Shown here: positions 21,447 to 31,655 of the stretch, one piece after another
Layout of the letters: every line of letters starts with the position of its first letter
Position numbering within the stretch: position 1 is the stretch's first letter
Origin: Rebecca billardiae RCC1528
Lineage: Eukaryota > Haptophyta
Reading direction: 5' to 3'
Assembly: GCA_965240325.2 (NCBI GenBank)
Contig: OZ251223.1
Span: forward strand, 4,030,001 to 4,094,000
DNA: 64,000 nt
Notes under the pieces: generated by a model
The model's input: the letters and a program-made list of their open reading frames with translations, nothing else
Databases searched by the model: none
Told to the model about the DNA's origin: nothing
Program-made: the position numbers and the translations under genes

Positions 21447-22535
21447 CTACCAGGTCAGCATGCCGCCAGGCGGAAAGACAGCCTCCAGAAGCGCCACGAG
21501 CTCGGCGCCATCGACCTCGGGGATGGCGTTGGTCTGCTTCTTTGATCCATGGTCGTAGGTGCCAAACTCCTTGATGAAGTCCACGTGCGCGACGCTCACA
21601 GGGTCAGACGCGAGATGTGCGCGGAAGGCATCCCGCTCTGCAGGTGAGACGTACTTCCACGGCGTGCTCGTGGACGGCTGGGGGATCTGCGTGCGCGGGC
21701 TGATCTCGTGGAGCGAGTGGTAGCGCACAAGCGACCACACTCGCGGCGGCAGCTGCGCGCCTGCGCGCCGTAGCTTGAGGTAGCCATACTCATCGTGATT
21801 CCACTGCGCGCGGAGCTGCATGAGCCTCTCGGCCCAGCCGGCTGGCACATTCCCCGGTCGCGGGTGCTCGTACGCGCCGGGGATCACACGGTTCATCCCG
21901 TCGACGTTGTGGTCCTCCTCGCCTGCGAGCGACAGCAGCTTGCCAAAGTCGTGCACGAGCGCAGACACGAGCAGGTCCTTCTTGAAGCCGGCGTCGAACA
22001 TCGGCTCGGGGTAGTGCGCGGCACGCACGGCGTTGTACACCTGCAGGCAGTGCACAAGCTGCGACGAGTAGAAGAGGCGCGAGTCCGTGTGGTCTACCGT
22101 GAAGTGCAGCAGCTGGAGCAGCTCGAGGGCGTGCAGCGCGCCAAACTGAGTGCGGTTTGCGTGCCTGGCACTCAGCCGGTCGTGGTCGTCAAGAGTCTGC
22201 GCATTGTGGCGCACGTGCACCTCGCGGCCGTGTGGACGGAAGGCCTTGCGCGGCATGCGCTTCCCTCGCACGCTCAGGTGCACACCGTTGTCCAGGCGCA
22301 CCTGCGGCCCCACGAGTATCTGACGGATGGTCTGCCCGCTGGGACGTGGCGGTAGTCGGCTGCCCCACTCGGTGACGTTGCCGAGGCGCGCTTGGATCTC
22401 GGGTACGCTGAGCATCTTGTCGTTGGACGCGTGCATGACATTGCGTTGTGCGTCGTAGCTGCGCACGCCGATGCCGCACATCGCGGCGATGAGCAGCCAC
22501 CGACGAAGCAGGTGGCGAGGTTGTGCGGCCTCCAT
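21447..22535 (-). CDS. Myo-inositol oxygenase-like diiron enzyme with N-terminal anchor
   Basis: MIOX enzymes use a mixed-valent diiron centre in an HD-type fold to cleave myo-inositol to D-glucuronate. This intronless frame has 362 residues, longer than the ~285 of animal MIOX. All six metal ligands can be matched: His162 (QLVHCLQ), His195-Asp196 (ALVHDFGK), His247 (WNHDEYGYL), His273 (VRYHSLHE) and Asp328 (YDHGSK). Also conserved are 'LPPRVWSLVRYHS' and 'FPPGGMLTW'. The N-terminus has a hydrophobic segment (residues ~12-24) after basic residues, consistent with a signal anchor or signal peptide, which is unusual for the cytosolic enzyme. The ~100 residues before the catalytic core are not standard MIOX sequence. 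A MITE abuts the start codon side. Substrate may not be inositol. Confidence 0.8.
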   Translation of the reverse strand: MEAAQPRHLLRRWLLIAAMCGIGVRSYDAQRNVMHASNDKMLSVPEIQARLGNVTEWGSRLPPRPSGQTIRQILVGPQVRLDNGVHLSVRGKRMPRKAFRPHGREVHVRHNAQTLDDHDRLSARHANRTQFGALHALELLQLLHFTVDHTDSRLFYSSQLVHCLQVYNAVRAAHYPEPMFDAGFKKDLLVSALVHDFGKLLSLAGEEDHNVDGMNRVIPGAYEHPRPGNVPAGWAERLMQLRAQWNHDEYGYLKLRRAGAQLPPRVWSLVRYHSLHEISPRTQIPQPSTSTPWKYVSPAERDAFRAHLASDPVSVAHVDFIKEFGTYDHGSKKQTNAIPEVDGAELVALLEAVFPPGGMLTW

Positions 22536-22570
22536 GATGGGCGCCTTCAGTAGAGAAATGAGTGCTCAGG

Positions 22571-23100
22571 TATGGGGGGGGCTGGGTTAGTTTTGGGGTG
22601 CCCTCAACTGCCAAAACCACCCCTCGCGGAGAGGCTTGGACGGACGCAAGATGGGCACCCCTTGCCCTCGCCGTCGAGGACAAGCCGGAGGACGCCCGTG
22701 TCGGTAAGGCACCCGCTGGGGCCGGGTCGCCGCGGCCGCACATGCTCGCGCCAGGCGCGTTTGAAAATGACCCCAAACGACCCCACCCCAAAACTAACCC
22801 GGGAGGCGCGTGCGCACGCGCGGCGCGAGCTCGTGGGCAGCATTGCTGGCGAAGCGAGCCGCCTTCTCGTGCTGCCCAGGCTGGGGATCCCCCCGCAATC
22901 ACTCCTGATGAGGCGGAAGCGACGCGCCGAAGCACTCGCGATGCCACCGAGACGGGCAGAGCCGTTGCCCAGCGTCGCCTTGTGGGACATGGCGAGCCGC
23001 TGGAGCGGCCATGCTCTCCCAGTTCGCGCGGCCACCCCAGTGCGGCGCCCAGTGGCACCCCAAAACTAACCCCACCCCAAAACTAACCCAGCCCCCCATA
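22571..23100. mobile_element. TA-flanked MITE with ~30-bp terminal inverted repeats
   Basis: The body (22573-23098) begins TGGGGGG..CTGGGTTAG and ends with its complement. The inverted repeats run about 28-30 bp, with two extra Gs in the left copy. A TA dinucleotide sits immediately outside both ends, as expected for Tc1/mariner-type integration. A partial extra copy of the TIR core (CCCCAAAACTAACCC) lies at ~22785-22800, and it is doubled at the right end. Internal ORFs show no transposase motif, so the element is non-autonomous. It lies 36 bp upstream of the MIOX-like start codon. Confidence 0.8.
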
Positions 23101-23457
23101 GTGCGCAACCTGCTGACAGTGGGCAGGTGCTGTGAGGGGGCGCTGTACCACCACGATGGTAGGCAGGGATGGAAATAATCCACCCGGGCCCTGGCGCTGT
23201 AGGATTGTAGCTATATTGAACATTGAACATGCTAATGAACATGATGATGCATCAGCACTACTTTACCGCCCTTGACTTTACCTTATTACGAACTGACTGT
23301 ACACTGTACACCGCCCTTGACTGTACCGCCCGTACTGTACCTACTGTTGCTGTCCTCGTGTCCTCCGACGACCTCAGCCCCGGACTCCCGGTGTCGGTGA
23401 GGTCGGAGCGTGACCGCATGGCTCAGGCTCGTCGATGACGTCCGACGACTGCTCATC
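23101..23457. other. Intergenic spacer between MITE and tRNA methylthiotransferase 3' end
   Basis: A short, mixed-composition stretch. 'CTTGACTTTACC' and 'CTTGACTGTACC' form a near repeat at 23272 and 23317. No gene was found. Confidence 0.4.
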
Positions 23458-25161
23458 TCACAGCTGCTGTGAGGACACTCCTGTGACACCAATGATGTTT
23501 GCGCGGGCCCCGCCGTGGTCATGGAGACGAGTGCAGCCTGTGGAGACCCCCCGCGGCCGCTCGTTGGCAGCGTGCGCGTACGCCATGCATGCCTGCAGGC
23601 TGGTGAGTGGCGCCGCGGCAGCGGCCTGCGCGCCATCGCCGCGCTCGGCGGTACCCGTGATGCACGCGCCGCGAAGTGTGTGCCCCGTCGCCTCGGCGAT
23701 GTGCACGACGGCGTACTCGCCAACGGCCGGCGTGCGCTCGCCCGGCGGCACTGTGAACACCACGCGCTTGTTGCCGTCCGTCCGTCCGGTAAGCGCGCCC
23801 GGAGCGCGCCTCGCGCCGCCCTCGACGAGGACGACGCGATGGGCGCCGACCTCGTCCTTGCGATTCTTCTCGTGCACGCCCGCGTGGAATGCGTCGATGA
23901 TCTCCTGCAGTCGCCGCCGCTTCGTCTCCGCCGGCACGTCGTCCGCCATCCTCCGCGCCGCGTGCGTCTTGGAGCGCCACGAGTAGGCGTACATGAAGGC
24001 CTGGTCGAACGCCACCTCGCGCATCAGCGCCACCGTCTGCGCGTGCTCCGCCTCGGTCTCGCCGCAGAAGCCGGCGATCACGTCGGTGGAGATCGTGACG
24101 CCGGGGATCGTCCCGCGCGCCGAGCGCACCAGCTCGAGGTACGCCTCGCGCGTGTACTCGCGCCGCATGCGGTCGAGCACCGAGCTCGAGCCCGACTGCG
24201 CGGGCAGGTGCAGCTGGCTGCAGATGTTGGGCGTGCTGCCGATCAGCTCGAGCACGCGCGGCGGGAAGTCCTTGGGGTGCGGCGAGGTGAAGCGCACGCG
24301 CAGCTCGGGCGAGACGGCGGCGACCGCCTCGAGCAGCTCGGCGAAGCGCGCGCCCGCGCCGTGCCGCGCCTTGAACACGTTGCCAAAACCCGCCGCCGTC
24401 TCGTAGCCGCCGCCTCCGCCGCCTCCGCCGCCTGCCTCGGTGCCCCTGTCGTGGTAGCTGTTCACGTTCTGCCCGAGCAGCGTGACCTCGCGCACGCCCT
24501 GCGCGACGAGCTCGCGCACCTCGTCGACGATCGTGCCCAGCTCGCGCGAGCGCTCGCGCCCGCGCGTGAAGGGCACCACGCAGTAGGAGCACATGTTGTT
24601 GCAGCCGCGCATGATGGTGACGAGCGCGCTCGGCGAGCGAACGGGCGTGGCGGCGGAGGGGTCGGCGAGCGCGCGGACGGGCGCGATGTCGGCGTAGGTC
24701 TCGTCCAGCGAGAGCTGCGTGTGGATCGCGTGCGGCGCGCCGCCGTCCAGCGCGTCGAGCAGCGCGGGCAGGTGGCGGTACGAATCGGGGCCGGCGACGA
24801 GGTCAGCCGCGCGCGACTCAGTCAGCTCCTCGCGGAGGCGCGTAGCCATGCAGCCGAGCACGCCGAGCCGACGATCTCCGCCGCGCGCCCGCCACTGTGA
24901 GAGCCGCGTGCGCACCTTGTTCTCCGCCTTCTCGCGCACGCTGCACGTGTTTGTCAGCAGCACACGCGCGTCGTCGACAGCACTCGTCTCAGCCCAGCCA
25001 GCGCGAGTTAGGATGGCGCGCACAATCTCCGAGTCAGAAGCGTTCATCTGGCAGCCGTGCGTTTCGAGGAAGAACGTCTTCTCACGGCTCGGAGCGGCCG
25101 AGGACAGCATTCGACTTCGCGCGCCCGGCCGCAACGCGCCGAGCCAGCGCGCGCCCATCAT
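23458..25161 (-). CDS. CDK5RAP1: tRNA methylthiotransferase CDK5RAP1 (MiaB family)
   Basis: This radical-SAM enzyme inserts the 2-methylthio group of ms2i6A37 in tRNAs, in mitochondria in animals. The intronless frame has 567 residues, close to the usual length. The N-terminal UPF0004 domain supplies Cys37 (THGCQMN), Cys73 (NTCSVREKAE) and Cys104 (LGCMA) for the auxiliary 4Fe-4S cluster. The radical-SAM motif is Cys187/191/194 (RGCNNMCSYC) followed by 'PFTRGRERSR'. Later family blocks are 'VTLLGQNVNSY', 'SPHPKDFP', 'HLPAQSGSSSVL', 'STDVIAGFCGET' and a TRAM domain. The N-terminus is Arg/Ser/Ala-rich without acids, consistent with an organellar transit peptide. A Gly-rich insert (about residues 242-250) and a ~40-residue C-terminal extension past the TRAM region are unusual. 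Confidence 0.95.
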   Translation of the reverse strand: MMGARWLGALRPGARSRMLSSAAPSREKTFFLETHGCQMNASDSEIVRAILTRAGWAETSAVDDARVLLTNTCSVREKAENKVRTRLSQWRARGGDRRLGVLGCMATRLREELTESRAADLVAGPDSYRHLPALLDALDGGAPHAIHTQLSLDETYADIAPVRALADPSAATPVRSPSALVTIMRGCNNMCSYCVVPFTRGRERSRELGTIVDEVRELVAQGVREVTLLGQNVNSYHDRGTEAGGGGGGGGGYETAAGFGNVFKARHGAGARFAELLEAVAAVSPELRVRFTSPHPKDFPPRVLELIGSTPNICSQLHLPAQSGSSSVLDRMRREYTREAYLELVRSARGTIPGVTISTDVIAGFCGETEAEHAQTVALMREVAFDQAFMYAYSWRSKTHAARRMADDVPAETKRRRLQEIIDAFHAGVHEKNRKDEVGAHRVVLVEGGARRAPGALTGRTDGNKRVVFTVPPGERTPAVGEYAVVHIAEATGHTLRGACITGTAERGDGAQAAAAAPLTSLQACMAYAHAANERPRGVSTGCTRLHDHGGARANIIGVTGVSSQQL

Positions 25162-25288
25162 GACTAGACGATGCGCTCGTTACTGATACAACCGAGTCCG
25201 GACTCGGGTGCCGCGCCTCGCTGTCGAGTCCTCGACAGCTGCGTCAACGCCCTGCCGACCGGGTTGCCGTTGAGCGAGCTGAGACTCT

Positions 25289-26344
25289 GAGAGGCCACTC
25301 GAGCGACTTCGTGTCAGGCGAGGCAGATCGCGCCAGTGGGAGGCGAGGCAGACGCTCGCCTGCCTCGCCTCGAGGCGAGGCAGCTAAGCTAGTAAAGCCG
25401 CGGCCGAACTTTACGAAAGCCAAATGTCTGCCGGGGCGCCGCCGGTCTTCGCGCACGGTGACAAGGGCGCGCGAGGGCGCTTCCTCACGATCCCGAAGAG
25501 CGCTGCGCGCGGCGTCGCGTTGGCGGCGGCAGCGGCGCTTGGGTGTATCTTGCCCATTCTGCGTGGCGGCGCGCGCTCATGACGCCTCGGCCGCCGCCAC
25601 GCCATGAGCGACCAGGCGTGTCGCCTTCTTGACGGGCAGTGCACACGCCCTTGCAACCGCACAGCCGTGAAGAGCCGAGAGCGTCCGTCGCGAGCACGCC
25701 GCCCACGCGGGATGCGTTGTCAGGACTATTCGTATGACACTGGGTGTTCACGCTCTGGCATGTGCAAGCCACGATGACCATGGGTAGCAGCTACGATGAG
25801 CAATGCTCACCTGCATTTCAGCCGATCACAACCTCTCGTTCAGCGATCGTGACTGCACTGAACGCATGGCGAACTCGGCGGAGCGCATGCGCAAGGTAGC
25901 TTCGTTGATATCACAACGCATCCCGCCTGGGCGGCGTGCTCGCGACGGACGCTCTCGGCTCTTCACGGCTGTGCGGTTGCAAGGGCGTGTGCACTGCCCG
26001 TCAAGAAGGCGACACGCCTGGTCGCGCATGGCGTGGCGGCGGCCGAGGCGTCATGAGCGCGCGCCGCCACGCAGAATGGGCAAGATACACCCAAGCGCCG
26101 CTGCCGCCGCCAACGCGACGCCGCGCGCAGCGCTCTTCGGGATCGTGAGGAAGCGCCCTCGCGCGCCCTTGTCACCGTGCGCGAAGACCGGCGGCGCCCC
26201 GGCAGACATTTGGCTTTCGTAAAGTTCGGCCGCGGCTTTACTAGCTTAGCTGCCTCGCCTCGAGGCGAGGCAGGCGAGCGTCTGCCTCGCCTCCCACTGG
26301 CGCGATCTGCCTCGCCTGACACGAAGTCGCTCGAGCGGCCTCTC
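25289..26344. mobile_element. Foldback element 1 (432-bp inverted arms)
   Basis: Arms 25289-25720 and 25913-26344 are reverse complements of equal length with only a few visible mismatches. They enclose a 192-bp loop of lower GC. Each arm contains a 22-bp perfect palindrome centred on CTCGAG (25361-25382 and 26251-26272). No transposase-like frame is present, and ORFs in the arms mirror each other. The structure fits a foldback or long-TIR non-autonomous DNA transposon. Confidence 0.85.
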
Positions 26345-26347
26345 GAT

Positions 26348-27460
26348 GAGCAAGGGTAGTAAGGGTGAGCAACTCCGCTGGCGACAGCCGCGAAGGTCGG
26401 GAGCCCTCTGTTTGCCGCGAGCGGAGCGGAGCGAGCACTACCAGCGGCGGAGGGCGCTGAGGCCGCGCACGGCGTGAGGCGCGGCGTCGGCCGAGTCGGT
26501 CCGCGGAGGATGCGCGGCGCTCGGCCCGCTGCGCAGCGGCAGTGCGCCTCACTTTGCCCCGAGCGCCGTCCTCCGCGTCGCCTCCTTCCCGCCTTGGAGC
26601 AGCACGCATGTGCGCGCCACCACCTTGAAGGCGGGGCACGGGCTTGCTCAGACGACCGCGCGCGCGTGGCGCGCGACTTGGTCGGCTGCGCGCGCGCGCT
26701 GCCGCGGTGCAAGGTAGCGCCGCCGCATGCGCGCGCCGTGCCAGCGCGAGCCTTTGCTCACGGCCATCTCATGAGCGTAGTGCTCGCTTGTCTGCTTGCT
26801 CTCACGAATGATTCGCTGTGCCTCACGCTGGCACTCGTCGGGTCGATCAGCGAGGTGTTGAGTGACATTGGATACCCAGGACGAAGGCCTAGTCTTGTTT
26901 ATTCCTTCTCAGCACGAATGCAAGTGGACGCTAAGGCTCCGCATCGATGGTACCAACACTCACGCCGCTGTCTTTTCCAGCTTCCCGTCAGTCCGCAAGT
27001 CGGATGCCAAGCAGCATTCGACATGTGTGTGAGGTCGCACTCAGGTCCGCGCACACGCTCTCGCGCTGGCACGGCGCGCGCATGCGGCGGCGCTACCTTG
27101 CACCGCGGCGGCGCGCGCGCGCAGCCGACCAAGTCGCGCGCCACGCGCGCGCGGTCGTCTGAGCAAGCCCGTGCCGCCTTCAAGGTGGCGGCGCGCACAT
27201 GCGTGCTGCTCCAAGGCGGAAAGGAGGCGACGCGGAGGACGGCGCTCGGGGCAAAGTGAGGCGCACTGCCGCTGCGCAGCGGGCCGAGCGCCGCGCATCC
27301 TCCGCGGACCGACTCGGCCGACGCCGCGCCTCACGCCGTGCGCGGCCTCAGCGCCCTCCGCCGCTGGTAGTGCTCGCTCCGCTCCGCTCGCGGCAAACAG
27401 AGGGCTCCCGACCTTCGCGGCTGTCGCCAGCGGAGTTGCTCACCCTTACTACCCTTGCTC
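26348..27460. mobile_element. Foldback element 2 (~400-bp inverted arms)
   Basis: Arms 26348-26750 and 27060-27460 are reverse complements with small indels, starting GAGCAAGGGTAG and ending in its complement. The 309-bp loop is of lower GC. The element starts 3 bp after foldback element 1 and ends 31 bp before the sulfotransferase ATG. The arm sequences differ from those of element 1. No coding capacity is recognised. Confidence 0.85.
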
Positions 27461-27491
27461 TGAGAGCGGCCGAGCGCAGCTCTCAGGCAGC

Positions 27492-28676
27492 ATGCCGGTG
27501 GCCGCACCAACGGCGCGCCAGTGGCGGCTTGGCCTCGCGCTGTGCGCAGCGATGGCGCCCCTGACGGCGGTGGCCCCGCCGGCAGTGGCAGCGGAGGCCC
27601 GCAGCCGACGCAGACGCCTCAAGATGGCGCCGGCCAACCTGTGCCTCCACGGCCACGTGGCGCCCACGCTGCTGCTGATCGGGTGTCAGAAGTGTGGCAC
27701 CACGAGCCTCTGGAACGACATGCACGACCACATCGAGGGCACCGTCCCGGCGCAGCCCTGGAGTGACGAGCAGCACTACTTCAACAAGGAGCAGCACTTC
27801 TTCGACAAGGAGACGCGCTTCAGCCGCGGCTTGCAGTTCTACGTCCGGCATTACCCAACCTGCCCGCCCCGAGGCCAGGCCATGTACGCCATGGACGCCA
27901 CGCCTGAGTACATGCGCTACCCGGGCACGGCGAAGCGCGTGCACCTCGCGTACGCGGGTCACACGCGTGCGCTGCGCATCATCACCATCGTGCGCTCGCC
28001 GACCGAGCGCGTGCGCTCGTGGTACGACCACCTCGGCACGCTGGGCGGACGCGCGCGTGCCACGCTCGACCACTGGGTGGAGGCGATGGTGCGGCGCATG
28101 CGCGAGTGCGCCGCAAAGCACGGTGTCGACGCGAAGGGCAGTGAGCTGTGGGCATCGCCGTGCCGCGAGCTCGGCCCGGGCTACGGCGACGCGCTCTCGG
28201 GCGGTCTGTACGCGCCGCAGCTCGCAGAGTGGCTGCGCTGGTTCCCGGCCAATCAGATCGCGCTCGTTACATTTGGCGGGTACGTGCAGCAGACGGATAA
28301 GGTGATCGCGGACATTGCGCAGTTCGTGCGCGGTGGGCACGTCGGTGGCGAGTACGGCCCGGCGCCGCGCATCGTCAACCGCCGCCTGCAGCAGCGCCTC
28401 GGCGCGCACGTGCCGCGCGAGAGCGACATTCGCTCTGGTCGGGCCAATGCCACGGCCGCAGCACCAGCGCGGCGGCGAGCCATCGAGGCCGCCCACGCCA
28501 ACAAGAAGCGGCACCACACGCTGGGCGCGCATGCGCGCGCCACGCTCGAGGACTTCTACCGGCCGCACAACGCGGCATTCGTTGCCCTGCTGCACAGACC
28601 TGCGAGCCGGGCGGTCCGGACAACACCGGTCTCGCCGGCATCCGCCCTCACCTTGAAGTCTCTGTTCTCCCACTGA
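27492..28676 (+). CDS. Sulfotransferase, secretory-pathway type
   Basis: Transfers sulfate from PAPS to a carbohydrate or similar acceptor, probably in the Golgi lumen. Intronless, 394 residues. A basic, then hydrophobic N-terminus (residues ~9-35) fits a signal peptide or type II anchor. The 5'-phosphosulfate-binding loop is at residues 62-73 ([13 protein letters not shown], the GxxKxGTT-like P-loop). The 3'-phosphate-binding motif is at 163-180 ([18 protein letters not shown]). A central '[10 protein letters not shown]' matches the 'SPxY' region of heparan-sulfate and related carbohydrate sulfotransferases. The C-terminal half is compatible with that family ('[10 protein letters not shown]'). 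The acceptor cannot be predicted. The 31 bp before the ATG end in the arm of foldback element 2, so the promoter must lie in or beyond the hairpin. The upstream frame is open into the hairpin, but that part is not sulfotransferase-like. Confidence 0.85.
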   Translation: MPVAAPTARQWRLGLALCAAMAPLTAVAPPAVAAEARSRRRRLKMAPANLCLHGHVAPTLLLIGCQKCGTTSLWNDMHDHIEGTVPAQPWSDEQHYFNKEQHFFDKETRFSRGLQFYVRHYPTCPPRGQAMYAMDATPEYMRYPGTAKRVHLAYAGHTRALRIITIVRSPTERVRSWYDHLGTLGGRARATLDHWVEAMVRRMRECAAKHGVDAKGSELWASPCRELGPGYGDALSGGLYAPQLAEWLRWFPANQIALVTFGGYVQQTDKVIADIAQFVRGGHVGGEYGPAPRIVNRRLQQRLGAHVPRESDIRSGRANATAAAPARRRAIEAAHANKKRHHTLGAHARATLEDFYRPHNAAFVALLHRPASRAVRTTPVSPASALTLKSLFSH

Positions 28677-28765
28677 TTCTGCTGATATTCTGATGGACCA
28701 TAAGCTGATGATGCTGCTATAGTTAGTCGTACAGTAGTTACATCAACAGTATAGTCATGCAGTGC

Positions 28766-28936
<171 letters not shown>

Positions 28937-29519
28937 TAGCCGTCCTCGTGAACGCCGACGCCAACTGCTGGCCGAAGGTGGGCACGCCGCCTTGCCGAAA
29001 GATGTTGGTCGGTGCACGCGACGCGCCACCCGCGTGCGAGCCGCCTCCGCCGGCGACGCAGGACGAGCTTGGCTGGAGCCATCTCGCACGCCGCGCCTGG
29101 CGAAGCAGGCGGCAGAGGCCGGCGCCGGAAACCGATCTCCTCGGCAGAAAGAACAACCCGGACAGACTGTTTGTCCGGGAGCAGCGCCCTTTGAGGCGAT
29201 GGTCTGGTAGAGGGCGATGTGGCTGATGAGCGGCGCTGGCGCCCGGCGTTCTTGTCGTCCTCTTAGACAATCAGTTATTGTACCAATAACCCCACATATA
29301 TATAGCTATATTTCGTAGTACGTGGCGGCTCAAATAAATAATCGGCTCCGGCTGTCCGACGGTCCCGACCCGCCCCCCAGCCGTGTCCGGTTACCGAAGT
29401 TACGTCGATCTCGTGGCCCCGAGCCGAAGTCAACCAAGCGGACCATGCAGCAGAGTCCCTTATTCCGACCCCCGATTGATGACAATTTTCAACGAGAAAT
29501 GTCGCATCTGAATTCTGAC

Positions 29520-29697
29520 CACCTCCCAATAGGTTCAGACTCTATTTTATTTACTATGTATTTACCGCCCGCCCCTTACTCAGTTTTCAGCACAGTCCGG
29601 GAGCGTTCCGGATCGGGATACTTGTGTACATATGCAAAAAGGGTACCCGGGCTGGGTATTTAGTTATATAAAATAGAGTCTGAACCTATTGGAGGTG
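29520..29697. repeat. Short inverted-repeat unit (~30-bp arms, 117-bp loop)
   Basis: Arms 29520-29550 and 29668-29697 share CCAATAGGTTCAGACTCTAT and its complement and differ by one indel. The loop is of mixed composition. This could be a miniature element or the solo ends of a deleted one. Confidence 0.7.
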
Positions 29698-29844
29698 TGG
29701 CTGATGATCCATCGGGCCGTAATGTCGTCCAAGCCTCCAAGGGACCGCCTGGGGTGGTCTAGGAGCTATCGTAGATCGATCATCAGAGGCGGCGATCCCG
29801 CCGATTGTAGTGTCAAGATGTAACGCTCCAGCAGTGACCGGACT

Positions 29845-29862
29845 GGGGGGGGGGGGGGGGGG
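29845..29862. repeat. Homopolymer G run (~18 nt)
   Basis: A G tract at the left edge of the TIR element. Its length may be unreliable in assembly. Confidence 0.8.
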
Positions 29863-30546
29863 CGAAGCCGGAGCCGCTCCGCAAAATCAAAAAAGAGGAT
29901 GCGCGCAGGATTTTGGTAATCACTAAAACCATCAGGCCTTTACATTTTTAACGTCGCTCAGGCGGGCAGTGATCATTGGTGATAATATACAGGTGATTTA
30001 GAAGAGTTGGAGACCACGCTGATTGGCTTTGAGTCGGACCTCGATATCAAGAAGCCAGGCTTCTTGTAACTTAGACTGTTCACCGATGAATTATCCTATG
30101 ACTACGTACTCATGCTTAATATGGGCATGGGAATCTTGGGTCACAACCGCAATCAATAATCATGATGACTGTTCCTTTCAAATTGCCCAGGGCCAGGACA
30201 CTCACTCGTCGTTTTTAACAGAGAGCTGTTAATCCTCGCAGATAGAGGTGTCGAATGCCACGGCATAATGCCACCCGCATTGAATCGGCATTGGGCCAAG
30301 AAGGCCAAGGCTATTTGTTGCTATTCAGCGAGGGAATTCTCCCATTAGTGGTACAAAACAATTAATGCGAGCAGGGGAATCGGGTAGTACGAACGCAATC
30401 AAATAACCGTAATCAAGGGCAGTGCAATGCAATCAAATGCGTTTTTCACACCTAAAAGTCCACCTACAAAATCCCCAAAATCCTGCGCGCGCATCCTCTT
30501 TTTTTATTTTGCGGTGAGCACGTGCGCCGCTCCCCCCGGCTTTCGC
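29863..30546. mobile_element. Non-autonomous TIR element with AT-rich interior
   Basis: Imperfect terminal inverted repeats (about 29863-29916 and 30475-30546) share CGAAGCCGG-like ends and a ~36-bp core (CCGCAAAAT..AAAAAGAGGAT, then AGGATTTTGG). The ~560-bp interior is clearly less GC-rich than neighbouring genes. It carries a 69-codon ORF (30023-30232) without recognisable motifs. No transposase or target-site duplication was identified, and the outer boundaries are blurred by the poly-G run. Confidence 0.6.
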
Positions 30547-30962
30547 TCACGCTCAGAATGGCATCATATATCGTAGTCGATCATCATCTGCTGATGACGG
30601 CGGCAGTCGTACTTGATGCTGAGTGACAGAAGCGATGACTGATGAGTGATGACATGCGCTACGTCAACGTGCCCTAGTGACGCACTCCTAAGTGACTATA
30701 CTCAGTGACTCACTGACAGGCTCAGCGCGGTCGACTAACATATATAGTCGTCTACTATTACTGCGGCACGACTACTGATATATGCAGATACCACGTGCAC
30801 AACGGGGGCATGCAATTCGATCGATGTCCGGATGAACGGACGATGATCGCGATGATGCTGCTGAATATTCCGATGATGACCAAGCCGACGCCGTGCATGT
30901 GAATCGGACGTCGCCAGGCTGTGCGGGCTACGGCAGCACGGGCGCGGATAAATAGTCGTGAG

Positions 30963-31655
30963 TGTTGAGCTGACGCAGCCTGGGGCGCGCATCTCAGCAG
31001 ATGGCGTCGCCGCTGGGACGTCAGGGCCGGCGCCGCACCAGGCGGGCCGGCGGCATCAGCTACGGAGCAGTGGCTGGCTCTGGCGGCGCGCGCGCGCGGC
31101 GCGCGCGGCGGCAGGAGCGCGAGCGCAGCAGCGCTGGCGCGGATCGACGTGGACGCGGAGCGCGGACGCGGCAGCGCGGACGCGGAGCGACACGGACGCG
31201 GCGCGTGCGCGGGCGGTACGGCCCGGCGCAGCGCGGCACGGTGACGTCGCACGGGCATGGCCCGGCCGCCATCGTGGAAGCGTGTTGGAGTTCTCGAGAA
31301 CGCAAACACGACCGTTTCATCCAGAAATTCATCACGGACGAGGACGTCCGGATTCAACGGGTACACGGATCCAGAAACCGTGTGCGACCAGCAGTTACGG
31401 CGGTGCGTCGGGAACACCTGTGATTGGTTGACGCACGGGGCGTGCGGCTCGGAATCATTGAGATTCCCCGAGCCGGGCCAGCAAACGCCGGGTCACCCCG
31501 CCGGAGCCGAAAAGAGCTCGGCGGGAGGTTAGCTTCGTTCGTCAGAGGAGCGAGGGTCGAGATTGCCTCGTGGGCGTCATCGTCGACGCGCCCGAGGACG
31601 TGCCGGTGAGCTTTTAGCAGGGCTCGAGACGCTCGGAGCTCGCGTTTACCCAATA
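30963..31655 (+). repeat. 5' LTR of copia element
   Basis: 693 bp, TGTTGAGC...ACCCAATA. The left boundary is fixed by the GTGAG duplication. The right boundary is fixed by comparison with the end of the 3' LTR before its GTGAG. A TATA-like 'GATAAATAG' lies just outside, not inside, so the LTR promoter is not identified. Confidence 0.9.

Noticed and set aside
22773-23098. CCCCAAAACTAACCC-like units resembling telomeric repeats
   Set aside because: Only a few degenerate copies, confined to the ends of a TA-flanked inverted-repeat element; explained as transposon termini.
25963-26712. 249-codon minus-strand frame and mirrored frames in the foldback arms
   Set aside because: Equivalent frames appear in both arms because they are reverse complements; no motif, and composition is GC-driven.
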